Source: Acidimicrobiales bacterium (lineage in GTDB: Bacteria; Actinomycetota; Acidimicrobiia; Acidimicrobiales; JAVJTC01). Taken from it: a stretch of 64,000 nucleotides of DNA. The DNA lies in contig JAVJTC010000029.1 in the NCBI GenBank assembly GCA_040219085.1, positions 215,664-279,663 of the forward strand. Reading direction: 5' to 3'. Below, in pieces: positions 54,680 to 63,625 of the stretch. The first letter of the stretch is position 1. Every line of letters starts with the position of its first letter. The notes beneath the pieces were generated by a model that saw only the letters and a list, made by a program, of their open reading frames with translations, searched no databases and was not told the origin of the DNA. Position numbers and translations under genes: made by a program.

Positions 54680-57600
54680 GTTGCAGCGGTAGCGGGCGCA
54701 GTGTCCGCTTCGACCTCGGGGCCCGGCTCGGGGGGCGGGACGAGCTCGCGCAGAGCGTTGATCACCTCGTCGACGACGTCGCCCTTGCGGGCGATCGGCA
54801 ACTGGAGCTCGCGGGGGCCCTCCTTGTACGTGGCCTTGGGCCACTGCCGCTGCAGGCGGATCTTCTTCGACTCCTTGAGAGCCAACGGCGAGATCTTGGC
54901 GATGTGCTTCGGCCCGCCGAACCCGGGACCGGGTAGCACCGCCACATCGGTGACGCCGGTCCGCAGGCACTCGGCGCGCAGCCGTGCGACGGCCAACAGG
55001 GCCTCTGCCTCGGGCGGCGGCGGGCCGTAGCGGTCCGCCCACTCCGCGGCCACGTCGTCGACCTGATCCGCGGTCGTCACCTGCGACAGGCGCCGGTAGG
55101 CCCCGAGACGCATCGACTCCGACGGGACGTAGGCCGCGGGAAGGTGCGCGTCCACCGGCAGCTCGATGCGGATCTCGACGGGCTCGGCCACCTCCTCTCC
55201 CTTCAACTCGGCGACCGCCTCGGTCACCAGTTGGCAGTAGAGGTCGTAGCCGACGGCTGCGATGTGGCCGGACTGGCCGGTACCCAGCAGGTTTCCCGCG
55301 CCGCGGATCTCGAGGTCCCGCATCGCGATCTTGAAACCGGACCCGAGCTCGGTGGCCTCACCGATCGTCTTGAGCCGTTCGTACGCCTCTTCTGACAGCA
55401 CCTTGTCGGGCGGCGTGAACAGGTACGCGTAGGCCCGCACGCCGGCCCTACCCACCCGGCCGCGCAACTGGTGGAGCTGACCGAGGCCCAACATGTCGGC
55501 CCTGTCCACGACGAGCGTGTTCACGGTGGGCATGTCGATGCCGGATTCGATGATCGTCGTGCAGACGAGCACGTCGAACTCGCCCTCCCAGAAGTCGAGC
55601 ACGACCCGCTCCAGGGCGACCTCGTCCATCTGGCCGTGCGCCACAGCGGTGCGCGCCTCGGGGACCAGGTCACGGATCCGGGCGGCGACGTGTTCGATGT
55701 CCGCGATCCGGTTGTGGACGAAGAAGATCTGACCTTCGCGCAGGAGCTCACGTCGGATGGCCTCGGCGACAGCACGTTCGTCGTGCTCGCCGACGTAGGT
55801 GAGGATCGGCTGACGATCGGCGGGCGGCGTCTGGAGCAGCGTCAGGTCACGGATCCCCGTCAGGCTCATCTCGAGGGTCCGCGGGATCGGCGTGGCGGTC
55901 AGGGTGAGCACATCGACGTTGGCGCGCAGGTTCTTGATGGCCTCCTTGTGGGAGACGCCGAAGCGCTGCTCCTCGTCGACGATCAGCAGTCCGAGATCCT
56001 TGAACTTCACGTCGCCGGACAGGAGCCGGTGGGTACCGACGACCATGTCGACCGAACCGTCCTCGAGCCCGGCGAGCACCTTGCGCGTGTCGGCCGGTGG
56101 GACGAAACGCGAAAGAACCTCGACGCGCACCGGGAAGCCGGCGAAGCGCTCGCTGAGTGTCTGGTGGTGTTGCTGAGCGAGCAGCGTCGTCGGCACGAGC
56201 ATCGCCACCTGCGCCCCGGACTGGATGGCCTTGAACGCACCCCGGATGGCGACCTCGGTCTTGCCGAAACCGACGTCGCCGCAGATCAGGCGGTCCATCG
56301 GAACGGTCCGCTCCATGTCGGCGGTGACCTCCTCGATGGCCGTCAGCTGATCGGGCGTCTCCTGGTACGGGAACGCCTGGGCGAGCTCGCGCTGCCACGG
56401 CGTGTCGGGCTCGAAGGCCCGGCCCGGCGAGGCGAGGCGGCGCTGATAGAGCACGACGAGCTCCTGGGCGACCTCGTGGACCGCCGAACGCACCCGGCTC
56501 TTGGCCTTCTGCCAGTCGCTGCCGCCCATCTTCGACAGCGTCGGCGTGTCGCCGCCGGTGTAGTGGCGGACGACGTCGATCTGGTCCGACGGGACGTAGA
56601 GGCGGTCATCGCCGCGGTACTGCAGGAGCAGATAGTCCCGCTCGACGCCGCCGATGGCCCGGGTGACCATCCCCTCGTAGCGGGCGATGCCGTGGGTCTC
56701 GTGCACGACGTACGCGCCGGGGGCGAGGTCGTCGATGGGACCCTGGGCGGCCCGGGGCCGAGGCACGGGACGACGGCGCGTGCGGCGGCGACCGACGAGT
56801 TCGGACTCGGCGAGCACCGCGACACCGACGTCGGGGAGCACACACCCACGCTCGAGCGGGGCGACGACGATACCCGAGCGGTCGAGGCTGTCGACGACAT
56901 CGAGTTCCACCCCCTCGTCCGCGAGGAGTCTGCCGATGCGGGCCGCGGAGCCGGCACCGTCCGCGGCGACGGCGACCAGCGTCCCGTCCCCGACGAGACC
57001 GGCCACCTGGCGCACCGGACCACGCTCGGTCCCCGTCGGCGGGTCCCAACCGGCCACGTTGACGACGGGGATGTCGGGACCCTCGCTCAGGGTCGTCACC
57101 GACCACACGGGAGCGTCCGTCGTCGCCAGCAGCGACGTGAAGGGGACGTGCAGGTGGGGGAACGAGCGGGATTCGTCGTCGGACTCGGCGTCCCAGGTGC
57201 GCGCCAGCGTGTGGGCGAGATCCTCCTCCTCGGCGCGCAGTTCCTCGGCGCGGTCGCGGATCCGCGCCGGGTCGACGAGGACCACCAGGGCGTCAGCACC
57301 CACGTGGTCGAGGGCGATGTCGGCCGTCGCGTCGCCGTGCTCGTCGTCGACGAGCCACGGGAGCCAGGACTCCATGCCGTCGAACATCTCGCCGTCGGAG
57401 AGGCGCTCCCACTGCTCGCGACCCCACGGCTCACGGGCGACGAGGTCTGCCGCCCTGGCCCGGATCTCCGGCGACGGCACGACCTCACGACAGCCGAAGA
57501 TGGTGACCTCGGACACGGGCGCGACCGAGCGCTGATCGCCGAGGGAGAAGGTGGTCAACCTGTCGACCTCGTCCCCCCAGAGATCGATACGCACGGGGGC

Positions 57601-58164
57601 GTCGGCCGTGGACGGAAACACGTCGACGATCGAACCGCGCACGGCGACGTCGCCCCGGTGCTCGATCTGGACGTCCCGGCGGTAGCCCATGTCCACGAGG
57701 CGCTCCACCAGGTCCGCCTGGTCGACGACGTCGCCGACACCGACGGTCACAGGCTCCGCATCGACGGCCCCGGGGGCCAGTCGCTGGAGCAGCGACCTGA
57801 TGGGGGCGACGACGACCGAGGGGCCGTGGTCCGGATCGCGCAGATGCCAGAGGGTCTCGAGGCGGCGCCCCATCGTCTCGATCCCGGGGCTCACCCGCTC
57901 GAAGGGCAGGGTCTCCCAGGCCGGGAACAGTGCCGCCTCGCCGGGTCCGAGCAGCGCCTCGATGTCGCGGGCGAGCCGTTCGGCGATCGTGGTGGTCGAC
58001 GTCGCCACCACCAGGGGCCGACGCTCGACGGTGCGGGCCAGTGATGCCAACACGAGGGCCTGGGCGTTCTCGGCGACGCCAAGGCGGGCCTCGCGCGAGC
58101 CCAGCACTGCGACGATCGCCGGGTCGGTCGCGACCCTGGCGAGGAGGGGGTCGAAGGCGCTCAA
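54676..58164 (-). CDS. mfd: Transcription-repair coupling factor Mfd
   Basis: RNA polymerase-releasing translocase that recruits UvrA. The 1162-residue length is standard. Domains in order are a UvrB-homology region (VATSTTTIAERLARDIEALLGPGEAALFP near 50), the RNAP-interaction domain (AYVVHETHGIARYEGM, DYLLLQYRGDDRLYVPSDQ), RecG-like motor motifs (Walker A RLICGDVGFGKTEVAIRGAFK, DEEQ in LLIVDEEQRFGV, TATPIPRTLEMSL, RGRVGR), and the C-terminal D7 domain. It starts close to or within pth (ATGA-type overlap region 58161-58164). Confidence 0.97.
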   Translation of the reverse strand: MSAFDPLLARVATDPAIVAVLGSREARLGVAENAQALVLASLARTVERRPLVVATSTTTIAERLARDIEALLGPGEAALFPAWETLPFERVSPGIETMGRRLETLWHLRDPDHGPSVVVAPIRSLLQRLAPGAVDAEPVTVGVGDVVDQADLVERLVDMGYRRDVQIEHRGDVAVRGSIVDVFPSTADAPVRIDLWGDEVDRLTTFSLGDQRSVAPVSEVTIFGCREVVPSPEIRARAADLVAREPWGREQWERLSDGEMFDGMESWLPWLVDDEHGDATADIALDHVGADALVVLVDPARIRDRAEELRAEEEDLAHTLARTWDAESDDESRSFPHLHVPFTSLLATTDAPVWSVTTLSEGPDIPVVNVAGWDPPTGTERGPVRQVAGLVGDGTLVAVAADGAGSAARIGRLLADEGVELDVVDSLDRSGIVVAPLERGCVLPDVGVAVLAESELVGRRRTRRRPVPRPRAAQGPIDDLAPGAYVVHETHGIARYEGMVTRAIGGVERDYLLLQYRGDDRLYVPSDQIDVVRHYTGGDTPTLSKMGGSDWQKAKSRVRSAVHEVAQELVVLYQRRLASPGRAFEPDTPWQRELAQAFPYQETPDQLTAIEEVTADMERTVPMDRLICGDVGFGKTEVAIRGAFKAIQSGAQVAMLVPTTLLAQQHHQTLSERFAGFPVRVEVLSRFVPPADTRKVLAGLEDGSVDMVVGTHRLLSGDVKFKDLGLLIVDEEQRFGVSHKEAIKNLRANVDVLTLTATPIPRTLEMSLTGIRDLTLLQTPPADRQPILTYVGEHDERAVAEAIRRELLREGQIFFVHNRIADIEHVAARIRDLVPEARTAVAHGQMDEVALERVVLDFWEGEFDVLVCTTIIESGIDMPTVNTLVVDRADMLGLGQLHQLRGRVGRAGVRAYAYLFTPPDKVLSEEAYERLKTIGEATELGSGFKIAMRDLEIRGAGNLLGTGQSGHIAAVGYDLYCQLVTEAVAELKGEEVAEPVEIRIELPVDAHLPAAYVPSESMRLGAYRRLSQVTTADQVDDVAAEWADRYGPPPPEAEALLAVARLRAECLRTGVTDVAVLPGPGFGGPKHIAKISPLALKESKKIRLQRQWPKATYKEGPRELQLPIARKGDVVDEVINALRELVPPPEPGPEVEADTAPATAAT

Positions 58165-58769
58165 TTGAACCGGTTCATCGCAGCGTCGACGCCGTCGGTG
58201 AGGATGACCTCCACGGCGTCGGCGGCCCGCTCGACCACCTCGTCGAGGGTCGCCCGGTCCGCCTTCCCAGGTCGACGCAGGACCCAGTCGGCGCCGTTCA
58301 TCGTCCCGGGGGGCTTGTCGACGCCGATGCGCACACGCACGAACTCCGTGGTCTTGAGGTGGTCCCGGATCGACTTGAGTCCGTTGTTGCCGGCCAGCCC
58401 ACCCCCGACCTTCACCTTCAGGCGCCCGGTCTCGAGGTCCAGTTCATCGTGGACGACGACGAGCCTCGTCAGGTCCTCGATGCCGTGGCGGCGAACGAGG
58501 GCCCGCGCCGACTCGCCGGCCCGGTTGTAGAAGGTCTGGGGGAAGGCGAGCGCGAGTCGCTGTCCACCGACCCTGACCTCGTCGGCCAGCGCGGCCTCCT
58601 TCGAGGAACGCAGCCGTCCGCCGTGACGCTCCGCGAGCAGATCCACGACCTCGGCCCCGACGTTGTGTCGGGTCCCCGCGTAGTCGTCGCCCGGATTCCC
58701 CAGGCCCACGACCAACAGGTCGGCGGGCGTGCCTGTGCGCTCGCCCTTACGGCGGCGGCGCAACGGCAT
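58161..58769 (-). CDS. pth: Peptidyl-tRNA hydrolase
   Basis: Releases peptides from prematurely dissociated peptidyl-tRNA. The 202-residue protein shows VVGLGNPGDDYAGTRHNVGAEVVD with the catalytic His, ALAFPQTFYNRAGE, and VVHDELDLETGRLKVKVGGGLAGNNGLKSI. It has a short basic N-terminal extension. It is downstream of rplY, the order also found in mycobacteria. Confidence 0.96.
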   Translation of the reverse strand: MPLRRRRKGERTGTPADLLVVGLGNPGDDYAGTRHNVGAEVVDLLAERHGGRLRSSKEAALADEVRVGGQRLALAFPQTFYNRAGESARALVRRHGIEDLTRLVVVHDELDLETGRLKVKVGGGLAGNNGLKSIRDHLKTTEFVRVRIGVDKPPGTMNGADWVLRRPGKADRATLDEVVERAADAVEVILTDGVDAAMNRFN

Positions 58770-58804
58770 CAGGGTCGGGGATCCGGGGGGTGGTGACAGC
58801 CGGG

Positions 58805-59485
58805 TCAGTCGTCGGAGGCGTCGTCGCCACCGTCGGCGTCGTCGCCATCAGCGTCGGCGTCACCGCCTTCGCCAGCTTCTTCGGCCGCTTCGGCCTCGGC
58901 GGCGGCTTCGGCAGCCTCGGCTTCGATCGTGGAACGCGGGATGAGCGCCGACAGGACGCTCGTCTCGGGCTCGTTGATCGGCTCACTACCGGCTGGGAAC
59001 GACAGGTCGGCGACCGAGCGCGACGACCCGATCTCGAGTTCTGAGATGTCGAGGTCGATCTCGTTGGGGATGTTGGTCACGGGTGCGGACACGAGGACGG
59101 TGAACAGGGTCTGATCGACCACGCCACCTTCCTGGGTGACCTTTTCGGCCTCGCCGACGAGGACGATGCGGACTTCGACCTCGACACGCTGGTTGGCGTC
59201 CACCCGCATGAAGTCCACGTGGAGGACCTCGTCGCGGACCGGGTCGCGCTGCAGGTCCTTGACGATCGACAGGTGCTGCTCGCCGGAGACCATCAATTCG
59301 ATCACCGCGTTGAGACCGGCATCGCCGGTGAGAGCGGAGCGCAGGTCGGAGAAGTCCACGGAGATCGACGCCGGGTCGGCGTCGAGGCCGTACACCACCC
59401 CGGGCACGCGGCCGGCGTTGCGCAGCTTGCGCACGGCACGCGACCCCGACTGGCGGGTCTCAGCTTCCAGAACGACGTTGGCCAT
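58805..59485 (-). CDS. rplY: 50S ribosomal protein L25/general stress protein Ctc
   Basis: Binds 5S rRNA. The 226-residue long (Ctc) form has the L25 domain (RQSGSRAVRKLRNAGRVPGVVYG) followed by the TL5-type C-terminal beta domain (VRIVLVGEAEKVTQEGGVVDQTL). The last 45 residues are an extremely acidic Ala/Glu then Asp/Gly tail. The ATG at 59485 is preceded by GAGGTGAAACCG. It lies between prs and pth. Confidence 0.95.
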   Translation of the reverse strand: MANVVLEAETRQSGSRAVRKLRNAGRVPGVVYGLDADPASISVDFSDLRSALTGDAGLNAVIELMVSGEQHLSIVKDLQRDPVRDEVLHVDFMRVDANQRVEVEVRIVLVGEAEKVTQEGGVVDQTLFTVLVSAPVTNIPNEIDLDISELEIGSSRSVADLSFPAGSEPINEPETSVLSALIPRSTIEAEAAEAAAEAEAAEEAGEGGDADADGDDADGGDDASDD

Positions 59486-59543
59486 CGGTTTCACCTCGTA
59501 AGCGTCAGCTCTCGACCGAGAGCGACGCACGAGTGTACCGGCC

Positions 59544-60524
59544 TCAGGAGAGGTTCTTGCCGCCGAAGATCTTGGAGACCGAGGTGTCCTCGAAGACGGC
59601 GTCGATCGCGGCCGCGACGATCCCCGCGACGGACACGACCTCGATCTTGTCGATGTGCTTGTCGGCAGGCAACGGGACCGTGTCGGTGATGATGACCTTG
59701 TCGATCACGGAGTTCTTGATGCGGTCGATCGCCGGCCCCGACAGGAGTCCGTGGGTGGTCGCAGCGTGGACCGCCGAGGCACCACGCTCGGCGAGCTGTT
59801 CGGCGGCGGCGACGATGGTCCCGCCCGTGTCGATCATGTCGTCGATGAGCACGCAGGTGCGGCCGTCGACCTCACCGACGACCTCCTTGGCCTCGACGAC
59901 GTTCTTCTCGCCGGAGATCCGTCGCTTGTGCACGATGGCGAGATCGGCGCCGAGCTCGATCGCGTAGCGCTCGGCCACCTTCACGCGGCCGGCGTCCGGC
60001 GAGACGACGACGAGATCTCCTCCGAGAGCCTTCATCGCCTCACACAGAACGGGCATCGCCGTCAGGTGGTCCCAGGGCCCGTCGAAGAACCCCTGGATCT
60101 GACCCGAGTGCAGGTCGACCGAGATGAGCCGGTCGGCCCCGGCCAAGCGGAAGGCATCGGCCACGAGCTTGGCCGAGATCGGTTCACGGCCGTGGGACTT
60201 GCGGTCCTGGCGCGCGTACCCGTAGAGCGGGCAGACGGCGGTGATCCGCTTGGCCGACGCGCGCTCGGCGGCGTCCACCATGATCAGGTGCTCCATGATC
60301 GCGTCGTTGATGGAGTGGTCCTCCCACGACACGTGGCTCTGCACGATGAAGACGTCGGCGCCCCGCACGGAGTCGCCGAAGCGGCAGTGGATCTCGCCGT
60401 TGGCGAACTCGGCGAGGTTGGTCTCCCCCAGCGGGACGCCGAGATGCTCGGCTATCGAGGTGGCGAGGCCGAAGTTGGCGCGACCCGCCACGAGGTGAAG
60501 GCGCTTCTTGGTTACGAGCTCCAT
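59544..60524 (-). CDS. prs: Ribose-phosphate pyrophosphokinase
   Basis: Makes PRPP from ribose-5-P and ATP for nucleotide, His and Trp synthesis. The 326-residue protein shows PLYGYARQDRKS, the flexible HKRR loop in LAIVHKRRISGEKNVVEAKEVVGEVDG and the PRPP-binding VLIDDMIDTGGTIVAAAEQL. The ATG at 60524 is 30 bases after the glmU stop, giving the glmU-prs order common in Gram-positives. Confidence 0.97.
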   Translation of the reverse strand: MELVTKKRLHLVAGRANFGLATSIAEHLGVPLGETNLAEFANGEIHCRFGDSVRGADVFIVQSHVSWEDHSINDAIMEHLIMVDAAERASAKRITAVCPLYGYARQDRKSHGREPISAKLVADAFRLAGADRLISVDLHSGQIQGFFDGPWDHLTAMPVLCEAMKALGGDLVVVSPDAGRVKVAERYAIELGADLAIVHKRRISGEKNVVEAKEVVGEVDGRTCVLIDDMIDTGGTIVAAAEQLAERGASAVHAATTHGLLSGPAIDRIKNSVIDKVIITDTVPLPADKHIDKIEVVSVAGIVAAAIDAVFEDTSVSKIFGGKNLS

Positions 60525-60554
60525 CGGATGTGTCGCCTCTGCTTTTCTCGCGGC

Positions 60555-61667
60555 TCAGTCTGCCGCGTCGCCCTCGGAGGAGAGCGCAGTGTAGAACGGC
60601 CCGGTCACGGCGTCCCCGGGGATCTGTGCGCCGGGTTCGAGAACCGCGTAGGGACCGACGGTGGCGCCCGGGCCGATCTCGGCGTCGCGCGCCGTCGTCG
60701 ACGACACCCGTGCACCGGCACCGACCGCGCAGTCGACGAGCCGCACGTCCGGGCCGATCTCGGTTCCCTCACCAACGACGGTACGTCCCTGGAGCAACAC
60801 GTTGGGGAACAACGTGACGTCGGGGGCGAGCTCCACGGTGGTGTCGAGGTACGTCGCGGACGGGTCGAGCATGGTCACTCCGGCACGCATCCAGGCGAGG
60901 TTGGTGCGTCGCCGCAGCGCTGCCTCGGCGGCCGCGAGTTGGATGCGGTCGTTGACCCCGGCTGTCTCGGCGGCGTCGGCCACGCTGATCGCCTCGACCT
61001 GGTTGCCGGTGTCCGCGAGGACCGCCACGGCGTCGGTCAGGTACAGCTCGCCCTGTGCGTTCTCGGGCGAGATGCGTCGCAGGGCCGGCGCCAGGAAGCC
61101 CCGCTTGAAGCAGTAGATGGACGTGTTGACCTCGTCGATGGCGAGCTCGGTGGGCGAGCCGTCGGACTGCTCCACGATCCTCACCACGCGGTCGTCACGG
61201 CCCCGCACGATCCGGCCGTATCCCGTCGGGTCGTCCAGGCGCGCTGTGAGAACGGTGCATGCGGCCCCCGTCTCGCGGTGGTGCTCGAGGAGGTTCGCGA
61301 TGGTCCCCGGCTCGAGCAGGGGGGTGTCGCCGGGCAGGACGATCACGTCGCCGGCTTCATCCTCGTCGTCGGTCGGCAGGACGCTGAGACCGACGGCGGC
61401 GGCATCGCCGGTGCCGCGCTGGTGGGCCTGCTCGACGAACTCGAGGGGGAGGCCGCCCGCCTCGGCGTGGAGCTTCTTGACCACACGCTCGGCGCCGGTA
61501 CCGACGACGACCGACACGACCTCCACGTCGCACTGGGCCAGCGCGTCCAGCACGTACAGAACCATCGGCTTGCCACACAGCAGGTGCAGCGGCTTGGGTC
61601 GCGACGACTGCATCCGGGTGCCCTTGCCAGCAGCGAGCACGACAGCGAAGAGGCGACGGGAGCTCAC
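60555..61667 (-). CDS. glmU: GlmU with shortened C-terminal domain (UDP-GlcNAc pyrophosphorylase)
   Basis: The uridylyltransferase domain is complete: AVVLAAGKGTRMQSSRPKPLHLLCGKPM, QRGTGDAA, DTPLLEP, GELYLTDAVAVL and NDRIQLAAAE. The left-handed beta-helix that follows has only about 100 residues and stops at residue 370, versus 450-490 for normal GlmU. The residues needed for glucosamine-1-P acetylation lie in the missing part. Only 30 bases remain before prs, so this is no simple frameshift. The enzyme probably performs only UDP-GlcNAc formation. Confidence 0.9.
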   Translation of the reverse strand: MSSRRLFAVVLAAGKGTRMQSSRPKPLHLLCGKPMVLYVLDALAQCDVEVVSVVVGTGAERVVKKLHAEAGGLPLEFVEQAHQRGTGDAAAVGLSVLPTDDEDEAGDVIVLPGDTPLLEPGTIANLLEHHRETGAACTVLTARLDDPTGYGRIVRGRDDRVVRIVEQSDGSPTELAIDEVNTSIYCFKRGFLAPALRRISPENAQGELYLTDAVAVLADTGNQVEAISVADAAETAGVNDRIQLAAAEAALRRRTNLAWMRAGVTMLDPSATYLDTTVELAPDVTLFPNVLLQGRTVVGEGTEIGPDVRLVDCAVGAGARVSSTTARDAEIGPGATVGPYAVLEPGAQIPGDAVTGPFYTALSSEGDAAD

Positions 61668-61757
61668 AGCTCTCTTTCTACCGCGCGATCCCGGTCGCGC
61701 GGGTCACCCGTCCAGGCCGGGCAGGTGCGCGGGCCCCCGGGCTGCGAAGCTGTGGAG

Positions 61758-62153
61758 ATGGACACACCCCACTACGACCTCGAGATGCTCGGCCGGCCAC
61801 TGCGTGGTCCGGTGGATCGCGTCGAGACCTTCCCGTTGAGCGAGGCAGCCCTCGCGACCAACCCGAGCGTCACGTTCATGACCGACGAGTTGACCGCCGT
61901 GTGTCCCGTCACCGGCCAGCCCGACATCTACGAACTCGAGCTGACGTACCAGCCCGCGGGCGAGGCCGTGGAGTCGAAGTCCCTCAAGCACTGGCTGTGG
62001 GGCTTCCGTGACGAGTCGATCTTCGCGGAGGAACTCGCGCCGAGGATCGCAACGACGATCCACGAGGCCACCGGCGCCCGGTGGACGAGCGTGAGGCTCA
62101 CCCAGAACATCCGCGGCGGGATCGTCACCGTCGTCGAAGCCACGGCGGGCTGA
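61758..62153 (+). CDS. queF: NADPH-dependent 7-cyano-7-deazaguanine reductase QueF
   Basis: T-fold enzyme of the short (YkvM/type I) QueF class, 131 residues, reducing preQ0 to preQ1 in queuosine synthesis. The catalytic Cys is in TAVCPVTGQPDIYELELTY, and ESKSLKHWLWGFRDES is the QueF motif for NADPH binding. The ATG at 61758 follows TGTGGAG. No queC, queD, queE or tgt is present in this window. It is divergent from glmU and 4 bases ahead of the next gene. Confidence 0.92.
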   Translation: MDTPHYDLEMLGRPLRGPVDRVETFPLSEAALATNPSVTFMTDELTAVCPVTGQPDIYELELTYQPAGEAVESKSLKHWLWGFRDESIFAEELAPRIATTIHEATGARWTSVRLTQNIRGGIVTVVEATAG

Positions 62154-62157
62154 GGTC

Positions 62158-62961
62158 GTGGGCATCGGTCTGGTCGGTCTCGCGTCGGGGGTCATCGACC
62201 GTCGCGACGTTGTCGGCACCATCCGTGCCGCCGCCGAGGGCGGGTTCGACGCAGTCGGCATCTGGTTCGACCCCGCGTCGTGGTCGACGGCACGCGAGCG
62301 CGAGGTCGCGGCCGCCCTGGCCGACACCGGACTCGTGGCGCTCGACATGGAGGCTCTCTACATCGGCGGGCCCGACGGTCGATCCCACGACCACGGCGAG
62401 GCGATGGTCGACGCGGCCCTGGCCATCGGCGCGAGGAACGTTCTGTGCGTCGGTCCCGGTGTGGGGCCCGGCCCGTTCGCCGAACGCTTCGGAGAACTGG
62501 CGGACCGCGCCGCGGCGGGCTCCACCGACCGGGCACCGCTCACGTTGTCCGTCGAGCCGACGAAGCTGTTCTCGATCGCTCTGCTCACCGACGCAGTGGA
62601 CGTCATGGAGCGCAGCGCCCGACCCAACACCGGGATCCTCCTCGACAACCTCCACATCTCCCGGATGGGCCTCGACCCGGCCGTCGGAGCGGAGCTGGAC
62701 CAGGGGTGGATCCGCTATGCGCAGGTCTGCGACGCCCCGGCGCAACCTCGGGGCTGGTCGCCCACGGAACTGCGCGCCGACGCGGTGGACGACCGCTGCA
62801 ACCTGGGCGAGGGCGACCTCGACGTCGTCGCCTTCGTGGGTTCCCTCCCACCCGACACGCCGTGCAACCTCGAGATCCTGTCGTCGGCACTGCGCGAGCT
62901 CGATCCGGTTCCACGGGCGAAGTCGGTGCGCGAGGCGTGCCGCCGCACACTCGGCGTCTGA
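62158..62961 (+). CDS. Sugar phosphate isomerase/epimerase-like TIM barrel protein
   Basis: A 267-residue xylose-isomerase-like TIM barrel (AP endonuclease 2 family). Segments such as AAAEGGFDAVGIWFDP, LTLSVEPTKL (metal-binding Glu), NTGILLDNLHISRMG and the C-terminal CNLEILSSAL fit the fold. The activity could be a sugar-keto isomerase, epimerase or related. It starts with GTG at 62158, 4 bases after queF, so they are likely cotranscribed; the functional link is unclear. Confidence 0.85.
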   Translation: MGIGLVGLASGVIDRRDVVGTIRAAAEGGFDAVGIWFDPASWSTAREREVAAALADTGLVALDMEALYIGGPDGRSHDHGEAMVDAALAIGARNVLCVGPGVGPGPFAERFGELADRAAAGSTDRAPLTLSVEPTKLFSIALLTDAVDVMERSARPNTGILLDNLHISRMGLDPAVGAELDQGWIRYAQVCDAPAQPRGWSPTELRADAVDDRCNLGEGDLDVVAFVGSLPPDTPCNLEILSSALRELDPVPRAKSVREACRRTLGV

Positions 62962-62988
62962 GCCGTAGTGCGCTGTATGCTCTGATGT

Positions 62989-63210
62989 ATGTCGGCGACG
63001 CGCACACAGATCTACCTGACCGACGAGCTGCGTGCGGCGATCGATCGTGTGGCAGAGGCCGAGGGCGTGACCATGGCCGAGGTCATCCGGCGGGCCGTGT
63101 CCGCCTACGTCGACGAGGTGACGCCGGATTCTGAACCGGCGCTCGCTGCGACCTTCGGCGCAGCCCCCGATGCCGAGATGCCCGATCGTGACAGCTGGGA
63201 CCGTGGCTGA
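62989..63210 (+). CDS. Ribbon-helix-helix antitoxin
   Basis: A 73-residue CopG-like RHH protein: TQIYLTDELRAAIDRVAEAEGVTMAEVIRRAVSAYVDEV is the full DNA-binding domain, and the C-terminal tail (AEMPDRDSWDRG) would bind the toxin. The stop overlaps the start of vapC. It lies 27 bases after the TIM-barrel gene. Confidence 0.9.
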   Translation: MSATRTQIYLTDELRAAIDRVAEAEGVTMAEVIRRAVSAYVDEVTPDSEPALAATFGAAPDAEMPDRDSWDRG

Positions 63211-63550
63211 CGTCCTGGTCGATACCGACGTCTTCGTGGACCACCTCCGCGGAGCGGCGGAGCTGAAACCGGGAGGGCACCGGATCCACTACTCGGTGAT
63301 CACACGCGCCGAACTCTTCGCCGGCAACAGCGCAACGGATCTCGTCACGATCCTGTTGGCACCGTTCCGTGAGCTCCCGATCGGGAGGGCGATCGCCGAG
63401 CGGGCTGGCCGGATCCGTCGCGAGTCCGGAGTCCGGCTCCCCGACGCTCTGATCGCGGCCACGGCACTCGAAGGTGGCCTGTCGTTGTCGACCCGCAACC
63501 GCGGAGACTTCGAGAAGGTCCGAAGCCTGCGCTTCCGCTCTCTTCGCTGA
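63203..63550 (+). CDS. PIN-domain toxin (VapC-like)
   Basis: A 115-residue PIN-domain ribonuclease toxin. The first acidic residue is in VLVDTDVFVDHL, the second in VITRAELFAG, the third in VRLPDALIAATALEGG with the nearby STRNRGDF. It is the partner of the RHH protein. The GTG at 63203 overlaps the antitoxin gene by 8 bases; an ATG at 63170 is also in frame. It ends 75 bases before the CRISPR array. Confidence 0.9.
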   Translation: MADVLVDTDVFVDHLRGAAELKPGGHRIHYSVITRAELFAGNSATDLVTILLAPFRELPIGRAIAERAGRIRRESGVRLPDALIAATALEGGLSLSTRNRGDFEKVRSLRFRSLR

Positions 63551-63625
63551 AGACCACGTCCGGCGCCGGCGAGGCACGGGAAGCCACGACGACGTGCTTG
63601 CCTGCGGGTGGGCGACCGACGCCGG

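Noticed and set aside
55471..58044. An 857-codon plus-strand open frame
   Set aside because: Antisense to mfd. Composition typical of codon-shadow frames.
59655..61757. Upstream part of the 832-codon frame that ends with queF
   Set aside because: It is antisense to prs and glmU. Only the last 132 codons (from 61758) match a family.
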